This document shows, one piece after another, positions 59,336 through 64,000 of a stretch of 64,000 bases of DNA. Under the pieces are notes generated by a model. It saw only the letters and a program-made list of their open reading frames with translations. It was not told where the DNA came from and did no database searches. The position numbers and the translations under genes were made by a program. The stretch comes from Pseudonocardia ammonioxydans (GTDB taxonomy: Bacteria > Actinomycetota > Actinomycetes > Mycobacteriales > Pseudonocardiaceae): assembly GCF_900115005.1 (NCBI RefSeq), contig NZ_FOUY01000029.1, positions 23,486 through 87,485 on the forward strand, given 5' to 3'. Each line of letters opens with the position of its first letter. Within the stretch, counting starts at the first letter, position 1.

Positions 59336-59554
59336 CTACTGCCCGCTCTCGTCGAGACGGAACCCGACCTTCATCGCGACCTGGTAGTGGCTGACCGTCC
59401 CGTCGGTGATCGCACCCCGGATCTCGACGACCTCGAACCAGTCCAGGTGACGGATCGTGGTGGAGGCCCGCGCGATGCCGTGGGTGATGGCGTCGTTCAG
59501 GCTCTCGGTGGAGGTGCCCACGATCTCGTTCACGACGTAGGTGTGGTCGGACAT
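59336..59554 (-). CDS. Dodecin, flavin-binding protein
   Basis: 72 residues forming a dodecamer that stores riboflavin or FMN. The signature VVNEIVGTSTESLNDAITHG, Trp39 in HLDWFEVVEIRG and the end YQVAMKVGFRLDE are complete. Length is normal. It may buffer flavin for the several flavoproteins nearby, although co-transcription with them is not shown. Confidence 0.93.
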   Translation of the reverse strand: MSDHTYVVNEIVGTSTESLNDAITHGIARASTTIRHLDWFEVVEIRGAITDGTVSHYQVAMKVGFRLDESGQ

Positions 59555-59686
59555 GAGGGGTCTCCCTTCCCTGCGCCGAGCGCATCGGGTGGCCCGGCGG
59601 CCGACCCGGGCGACGACGGCGTTCCGGCGGTCGCCGCACCGTACTGCGCTGTGGCCCGCGTCACTACCCGGGAAGGGGACCGGCGC

Positions 59687-60484
59687 TCAGGGCGCTCCGA
59701 AACCGGCGGCCTCCAGCACCTGCCGGCCCTCGTCACCGGTCACGAACTCGACCCACTCGCGTGCCGCCTCGGGGTTCTGGGCGTTCTTGAGGACGGTGAT
59801 CGGGTACGGGTTGACCGCCTCCGTGGCCTGCGGGAAGTCCACACCCTGCGCCTGCCCGCCGGAGGCCGCCACGTCGGTCTTGTAGACCAGACCGGCGTCG
59901 GCGTTGCCCGTGGTGACCTTCTGCAGGACGGCCTTGACGTCCTGTTCCTCGGACACCGGCGCGATGTCGACACCGGCGGCGTGCTCGACCTTCTCCGCCG
60001 CCGACCCGCACGGCACCTGCGGCGCGCAGACGACGGTGCGCAGGTCCGGCCGGGCGAGGTCCGGCAGCGCGGCCACGCCCTTCGGGTTCTGGGGCGCGAC
60101 GGCGATCTGCAGGGTGTTCGTCGCGAGGACCTGCGGCTCCCCCTGCTGGTTGCCGGCGTCGGTCACCTTGGTCATGTTCTTCTCGTCCGCCGAGGCGAAC
60201 ACGTCGGCCGGGGCACCCTGGTTGATCTGCTGCGCGAGGGTGGACGACCCGGCGAAGTTGAGTGTGACGTCGGTACCCGGGTGGGCCGCCTCGAACTTCT
60301 GCTCGAGCTCCTGGAACGTGCCGGTGAGCGAGGCCGCGGCGAAGACCGTCAGCGTCCCGCCCTCGGCCTGGCCACCGTCCTCCGCCGCACCACCGGCGTC
60401 GGCCCCGCCGCAGCCTGCCAGCACGGCGAGCGCGGTCGCGGCGATCGCCGCACCGGCGACGCGAGGGATGGATCGGGTCTTCAC
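59687..60484 (-). CDS. modA: Molybdate ABC transporter substrate-binding lipoprotein
   Basis: 265-residue periplasmic-type binding protein anchored by a lipid: hydrophobic ATALAVLAGC with Cys25 as the lipobox. The mature part has TLTVFAAASLTGTFQELE, LNFAGSSTLAQQINQGAPAD and VFASADEKNM, the ModA signature. Start GTG 60484. ModB and ModC genes are not in the window: dodecin follows on one side and a decayed IS element on the other, so this is an orphan ModA here. The upstream 60485-60600 is unusually AT-rich. Confidence 0.92.
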   Translation of the reverse strand: MKTRSIPRVAGAAIAATALAVLAGCGGADAGGAAEDGGQAEGGTLTVFAAASLTGTFQELEQKFEAAHPGTDVTLNFAGSSTLAQQINQGAPADVFASADEKNMTKVTDAGNQQGEPQVLATNTLQIAVAPQNPKGVAALPDLARPDLRTVVCAPQVPCGSAAEKVEHAAGVDIAPVSEEQDVKAVLQKVTTGNADAGLVYKTDVAASGGQAQGVDFPQATEAVNPYPITVLKNAQNPEAAREWVEFVTGDEGRQVLEAAGFGAP

Positions 60485-60594
60485 GACGGCACTCCCGGGG
60501 ATCGGCTTTGATCCTGAACTACGGATCGAACGCGATGATAAATACGCATACACCATAATTCTAGCCTTGTTGCTCCGCAGATCCCGATCCACAC
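60485..60594 (-). promoter_or_regulatory. AT-rich promoter region of modA
   Basis: Read leftward, this holds TAGAAT (a good -10) about 90 bases before the modA start, then GTATGCGTATTTATCATC. The patch is far lower in G+C than anything around. An operator for a molybdate regulator could lie here but I cannot match a known consensus. Confidence 0.5.
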
Positions 60595-60868
60595 GTGATC
60601 CTCACCGCGTACGCGGAGGTACTGTCCGCCGGTGAAGTGTCGTGTCGACTGGGGTCCCCGCTGCCCATGATCGGCAAGTGGCACGCACGGGTGGAAAGTC
60701 GGTTCGTCGAGCCGGCCAAGCGGGAGGTGCGCCGCTCGGCCCACCGCAGCGTCGAGGCCCGTGACGACGACGTCGACACCTGGCCCGCCGCATGGACACC
60801 GGGCCTGCGCCGTCCGTGTGGACCACGACCGCCGACGAGATCCTCGACAGCCTCGCCCGTCGGCGCAC
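60595..60868 (+). pseudogene. IS630-family transposase remnant, N- and C-terminal pieces
   Basis: Frame 1 from 60595 gives VILTAYAEVLSAGEVSCRLG and LPMIGKWHARVESRFVEPAK then ARDDDVDTW, like the helix-turn-helix start of IS630-type transposases. After a frame change near 60790, GPAPSVWTTTADEILDSLAR (60802-60861) matches their C-terminus (PxxWTKTADEILDSLAR). The middle with the DDE residues is gone. No terminal inverted repeats were found. The element lies directly upstream of modA and may have brought or cut off sequence there. Confidence 0.6.
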
Positions 60869-61845
60869 CCAGATCGATCTGCCGATCAACGCCGCATCGG
60901 AGCCTCAGGACGCGGACGAGCAGGCCGCGCAGCGACGGTTCGACCCGGCCGCTCGTCCACGGCGCAGGTGGCGTGGCCGATCGTCAGGGCCGCATCGAGC
61001 ACGGCGCTGACCAGCAACGAGGTGACGACGTCGACCGGGCCGGAAAGTGGATCTCGGTCATCTCGGCGACCGGGGCCGCCAGAACGCCGAGCGCGTACTC
61101 GCGCTCCAACCGGCACCACTCGGCCCAGCCCAGGACGGCGGGCGCGTGTCCGTCTCGTCATCTTCCCTCGTCCCCCGCGTAAGGTCGGTCGAGCCCGGCC
61201 GCGACCCGTGGTTGGGACTGCACCGGCGGAGCATCAGCAGCCGGGCACCGCGCGTCAGTACACACCGTGGACGCGAGTGCACGGTCACCGTCCGCGCACG
61301 CAACGATGCGCGGCCACCTCGATCAGCTCCGCACCCTGGGTGCCGATGAGATCGAGGCCGATTCCACCGGGCGTTCGGTGGTGCGTCACCCCGGCACCGG
61401 GACGGGGCCCGGTCATCCCCCGACGCCGGCTCCACCGGGTCGCCGGGGGCCTCGAGGCGTCCTGGTCGATCGTCGCCGATGAGTGGCATCGTCCGCGAGC
61501 AGGAAGCGCGGCGGTTCGGGGCATGCCGCCGTGACCGGCGCGCTCGATCTCGCGCTCGCCGACGCGCGCCCACGGGAGGGGCCCGTCGTCCCCCGGCCGG
61601 TTTCGAGCCCCGAGCCGGACGCCACGACCATACGGATGCGGACTGCTCGAGCGCACGCGGCAGGGCCGGACCGTGCACGTCTCGATCACTCCGCGCGGGG
61701 AAGGCCTCCTGGGCCTGTACGGTCGGTGACCGGACGACCCGGCGAGTGGCACGGGCCGCCGCACTTCGTTCCGCCGGAGCGGTGGAGCCTCCGCGCCGGC
61801 GTCCGGGCGGTCACTTCGCCCCCACCACTCCGTCCCGTCGGCAGA
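60869..61845. other. Decayed region without intact genes
   Basis: Nearly 1 kb with no believable full gene. Scraps of coding character occur in changing frames: on the minus strand AVLGWAEWCRLEREYALGVL then AAPVAEMTEIHF (about 61060-61155), on the plus strand MRGHLDQLRTLGADEIEAD (61303-61359), which resembles an alcohol-dehydrogenase-like QLRxLGADEVID stretch, and the winged-helix end listed separately. The mix suggests repeated insertion and deletion between modA and the nic genes. Confidence 0.5.
61640..61729 (+). pseudogene. Winged-helix regulator C-terminal fragment
   Basis: The plus strand reads GLLERTRQGRTVHVSITPRG then EGLLGLYGR and a stop at 61727. This looks like the wing of a MarR, PadR or ArsR-type DNA-binding domain (GLLERxxxGRxxxVxITPRG). 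No matching N-terminus is found upstream in any frame, so it is a fragment. Confidence 0.4.
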
Positions 61846-62520
61846 TCACGCTCGGTCCGCCACGAAGCCGAGGCCGTGCAGTGCGGCCTCCGCCCCGTGC
61901 TCGACATGCATGGTGGTGATCGCGCGGACCGCCGTGGCGTCGCCCGCCGCCATGTAGGTGAGGAGACGTTGGTGCTCGTCGTCGCTCTGGATGATCCGTT
62001 CTTCGATGTGCGCGGCATTGAGGAACCGTTCGCAGCTGTTCCAGAGAATGCGGGCCATCCGCTGCAGAGCGGGTGAGTCGTCGATGCTCTCGAACACGGC
62101 GAAATGGAATGCCTGGTGGGCCGTGAGGTACTTCTCCCGGTCGCGGTCGGAGTGGATGACCGCGCTCAGTGTCTCGTACCGGGTCGCCATGAGGCGCGCC
62201 GTCTCGTCGGGGCGTTCGGTGACGGCGCGTTCGGCCGCGGCGACCTCGACGGCCTTGAGCAGCATGAACGAGTCGACGACATCGAGCCGGACGATGTCGG
62301 AGACGAACGCTCCCCGCTGGGGGTAGGTCACGGCGAGACCTTCGGCGTGGAGCTCACGCAGCGCTTCGCGCAGCGGTACCCGGCTCACATCGAGCTGCTC
62401 GGTGAGCGCGTCGAGCCGTAGCGGCGTCCCCGGTTCGAGCTCGCCCAGGACGATCCTGCGCCGCAGGGTCTCGGCGACGTAATCCGTGCGCGTCGCCTGC
62501 GGCCTCGTGCTTCGTGACAC
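61846..62520 (-). CDS. GntR-family (FadR/FCD-type) transcriptional regulator
   Basis: 224 residues. Winged helix: ETLRRRIVLGELEPGTPLRL, DALTEQLDVSRVPLREALRE, LHAEGLAVTYPQRGAFVSDI. The C-terminal FCD domain (VEVAAAERAVTERPDETARL, HQAFHFAVFESIDDSPALQR, HQRLLTYMAAGDATAVRAIT) has the His residues that bind a metal and an acid ligand. Start GTG 62520. It follows the maleate isomerase gene across a terminator and likely controls the pyridine/maleate genes. Confidence 0.88.
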   Translation of the reverse strand: MSRSTRPQATRTDYVAETLRRRIVLGELEPGTPLRLDALTEQLDVSRVPLREALRELHAEGLAVTYPQRGAFVSDIVRLDVVDSFMLLKAVEVAAAERAVTERPDETARLMATRYETLSAVIHSDRDREKYLTAHQAFHFAVFESIDDSPALQRMARILWNSCERFLNAAHIEERIIQSDDEHQRLLTYMAAGDATAVRAITTMHVEHGAEAALHGLGFVADRA

Positions 62521-62581
62521 GACGGGAACCCTACTCAGTGGTGGTGGTCGCGGGCGGAACCCGGCGACGGGGCGGTGGAGG

Positions 62582-62620
62582 TTCCCGGCCGCGTCCGTAC
62601 GTGACGGACGCGGCCGGGAA
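62582..62620 (-). terminator. Strong terminator after the maleate isomerase gene
   Basis: TTCCCGGCCGCGTCCGT (62582-62598) pairs perfectly with ACGGACGCGGCCGGGAA (62604-62620), 17 bp with a 5-base loop, 8 bases after the stop codon. Confidence 0.9.
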
Positions 62621-62627
62621 TCGATCA

Positions 62628-63377
62628 TCAGCCGGCGAGCAGGGCCCCGGCACCGGGGACTCTCGGCTCGAGCCCGAGTTCGGTGAGGATGCGGTGAGTG
62701 GTCGCGGTGGCCGCGGACAGCACCGGGATGCCGATCTCGTCCTGCACCGGCGCGATCGCCGGCAGCGAGGGCATCTGGACACACGCACTGAGTACGAGTG
62801 CCTCGGCCCGGGACAGGTCCAGCTTGCGGTGGTGCTCACGCAGCTCGGCCGGGTCGAGCCGGGCCACCGCGAGGTTGTCGGGCACCTGCAGTGACAGCGA
62901 GTCGACCACCTCGACCCCGGCGTCGGTGAGGTAGTCCACGACGGCCTGGGTCAGCGGCTCCATGTACGGGGTGATGATCGCGACCCGACTCGCCCCGAGC
63001 GCGGTGATCCCCGACAGCAGCGCCCCGGCACTGGAGACCACCGGTGCGGTACTGCCTTCGGCGCGCAGCGCGGTGGTGATGTCGTCCTCGGCGGTGCAGT
63101 GATACCCCGGACCCTGGGCCATGATCGCGACCAGACACGCGGTGGCGACCACGTCGGGGCGGGCATCGGCCAGCTCGGCCGCGGCCCGCATCGCCTGGGC
63201 GTTCATCGCCACCAGCTGCTCGGGGGTCACGTGCTGCATCCGCGCCCGCGCGGCATGGAACACGAACCGCTCCTCGGGGATCACGGCCTCGCGGGCGGCG
63301 AGCATGCGCGGCAGCTCAGTCTCCATCGTCAAATTCGAGCTGGGGACGATCATCCCCACATGCAGGTCCCGGCTCAT
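62628..63377 (-). CDS. nicE: Maleate cis-trans isomerase
   Basis: 249-residue enzyme of the Asp/Glu racemase fold that turns maleate into fumarate. GMIVPSSNLTMETELP at 8-23 is the maleate isomerase signature; the two catalytic Cys are Cys81 (VATACLVAIMAQG) and Cys199 (VLSACVQMPSL). This is the last step of the nicotinate pathway in which ring opening gives N-formylmaleamate and then maleate. Its ATG overlaps the stop of the upstream dioxygenase gene by four bases. The nicE name rests on this context. Confidence 0.88.
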   Translation of the reverse strand: MSRDLHVGMIVPSSNLTMETELPRMLAAREAVIPEERFVFHAARARMQHVTPEQLVAMNAQAMRAAAELADARPDVVATACLVAIMAQGPGYHCTAEDDITTALRAEGSTAPVVSSAGALLSGITALGASRVAIITPYMEPLTQAVVDYLTDAGVEVVDSLSLQVPDNLAVARLDPAELREHHRKLDLSRAEALVLSACVQMPSLPAIAPVQDEIGIPVLSAATATTHRILTELGLEPRVPGAGALLAG

Positions 63378-64000
63378 CGACGCGCCACCGGGCGCATCTC
63401 GGGCACGGTCAGCTCACCGGCGTCGACGATCAGCTCGTCGTCGAGATACAGGCTGTTGCCGCGCATCGGGATGTCGAAGTGGCACGCGGTGTCGTTCGGG
63501 CCCCCGAGCTCGTTGTTCGGGCCGATCGAGAACATCACGTTGCCGTAGAACGAACGCAGCTCCATGCCCATACCGCCACCGAACTGGGTCAGCCCGTGCC
63601 AGTGCGCCCGCTCGTCGAGCCCCCACCCGACATGCGACATGCCGTAGCCACGCGGGTCGTCGAAGCTCTTGATGTAGGAGGCGAGCAGGTCCGCATCCAG
63701 CCCCGAGGACCCGGCGCCGCCGCGGATGTCGCGGATGAACCCCGCCTCGATGGTGATCTCCACCGGGGTCTGGACGTAGGTGTTGAACGGCAGCAGCACA
63801 TCGCCCGGGGCGAGGACGATCTTTCCGTCGACGCCGTCGTCGGAACCGCCGGTGAACACGAACGCCGCTGGCCAGTGGTCCCACCGGCCCGGGGTGTCGG
63901 TGTAGCCGTACTCCGACAGGGTCGGGTACATCCCCAGCTGGTAGGTCACATCGGTGCCGTGCGGGCTGGTGATCCGCATCGACGAGGCCTTGGCCAGCAG
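63374..64000 (-). CDS. nicX: 2,5-dihydroxypyridine 5,6-dioxygenase (NicX-like), 5' part outside the window
   Basis: The last 208 residues are visible; the gene begins beyond base 64000. Non-heme iron enzyme that opens 2,5-dihydroxypyridine to N-formylmaleamate. The segments TPGRWDHWPAAFVFTGG, GYGMSHVGWGLDERAHWHG and ACHFDIPMRGNSLYLDDE contain the family's iron ligands (His in GMSHVGW and the His and Asp of CHFDI). NicX proteins are about 350 long, so roughly 60% is present. Coupled to maleate isomerase, which removes its product after deformylation and deamidation. Aminopeptidase-like relatives exist, but context favours NicX. Confidence 0.85.
   Translation of the reverse strand: MLAKASSMRITSPHGTDVTYQLGMYPTLSEYGYTDTPGRWDHWPAAFVFTGGSDDGVDGKIVLAPGDVLLPFNTYVQTPVEITIEAGFIRDIRGGAGSSGLDADLLASYIKSFDDPRGYGMSHVGWGLDERAHWHGLTQFGGGMGMELRSFYGNVMFSIGPNNELGGPNDTACHFDIPMRGNSLYLDDELIVDAGELTVPEMRPVARR

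Overview
The window is high-GC DNA (well over 70% G+C by eye, strong G/C third positions, many GTG starts) with typical actinobacterial gene orders: rne-rplU-rpmA-obg-proB, valS-folC-DUF4233-ndk, and tig-clpP1-clpP2-clpX. The gene content and neighbours fit a member of the Pseudonocardiaceae, most likely Pseudonocardia or a close relative. This is judged from gene order and protein character, not from a database search. No rRNA, tRNA, CRISPR array or prophage was seen.

Layout. 1-10.3 kb: the leftward ribosome/RNA block (RNase E with an IF2-like N-terminal domain, L21, L27, Obg, ProB cut by the window edge), and a radical-SAM pair (TIGR03936/TIGR03960 type) with a GNAT gene. 10.4-16.5 kb: a cysteine-rich leader peptide ahead of an SfnB/DszC-like flavin monooxygenase; an MmyB-type regulator facing a SnoaL-like gene across two palindromes; a membrane fatty-acid desaturase with its ferredoxin-type reductase, facing a MerR regulator across an inverted repeat. 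16.5-25.2 kb: dapA, a TspO-like protein, and a tightly overlapping operon of C39-like gene, valS, folC, DUF4233, ndk and GNAT. 25.3-32.9 kb: accessory region with an F420/flavin-type oxidoreductase, an MFS exporter, a secreted GH43 enzyme, a decayed toxin-antitoxin/amidotransferase patch bounded by a 34-bp direct repeat, a Tat-exported PhoD phosphatase and an OFA transporter with its small subunit. 33-37.6 kb: clpX, clpP2, clpP1 and trigger factor, i.e. nascent-chain folding beside the Clp protease. 37.8-40.1 kb: a stress-type cluster of Asp23/Gls24-like proteins, an ECF sigma factor and a zinc-finger/Asp23-like fusion. 40.2-40.9 kb: a tandem array of about eleven imperfect 61-62-bp units. 41-48.4 kb: FhuF-like iron reductase, then gltBD. 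48.4-52.5 kb: small membrane, LEA-like and NYN-domain proteins. 52.6-57.5 kb: a DevS/DevR-like hypoxia two-component pair flanked by two Acg-family nitroreductases. 57.5-60.5 kb: LLM flavin enzyme, methyltransferase, dodecin and an orphan ModA. 60.6-61.8 kb: a gene graveyard with an IS630-type transposase remnant. 61.8-64 kb: GntR regulator, maleate isomerase and a partial 2,5-dihydroxypyridine dioxygenase, the lower part of a nicotinate/pyridine breakdown pathway.

Most intriguing signals: the cysteine-rich leader peptide, the 61-bp tandem array, the zinc-finger/Asp23 fusion next to a sigma factor, the chimeric toxin/amidotransferase junction with flanking repeats, and the DevRS/nitroreductase island with possible shared operators.
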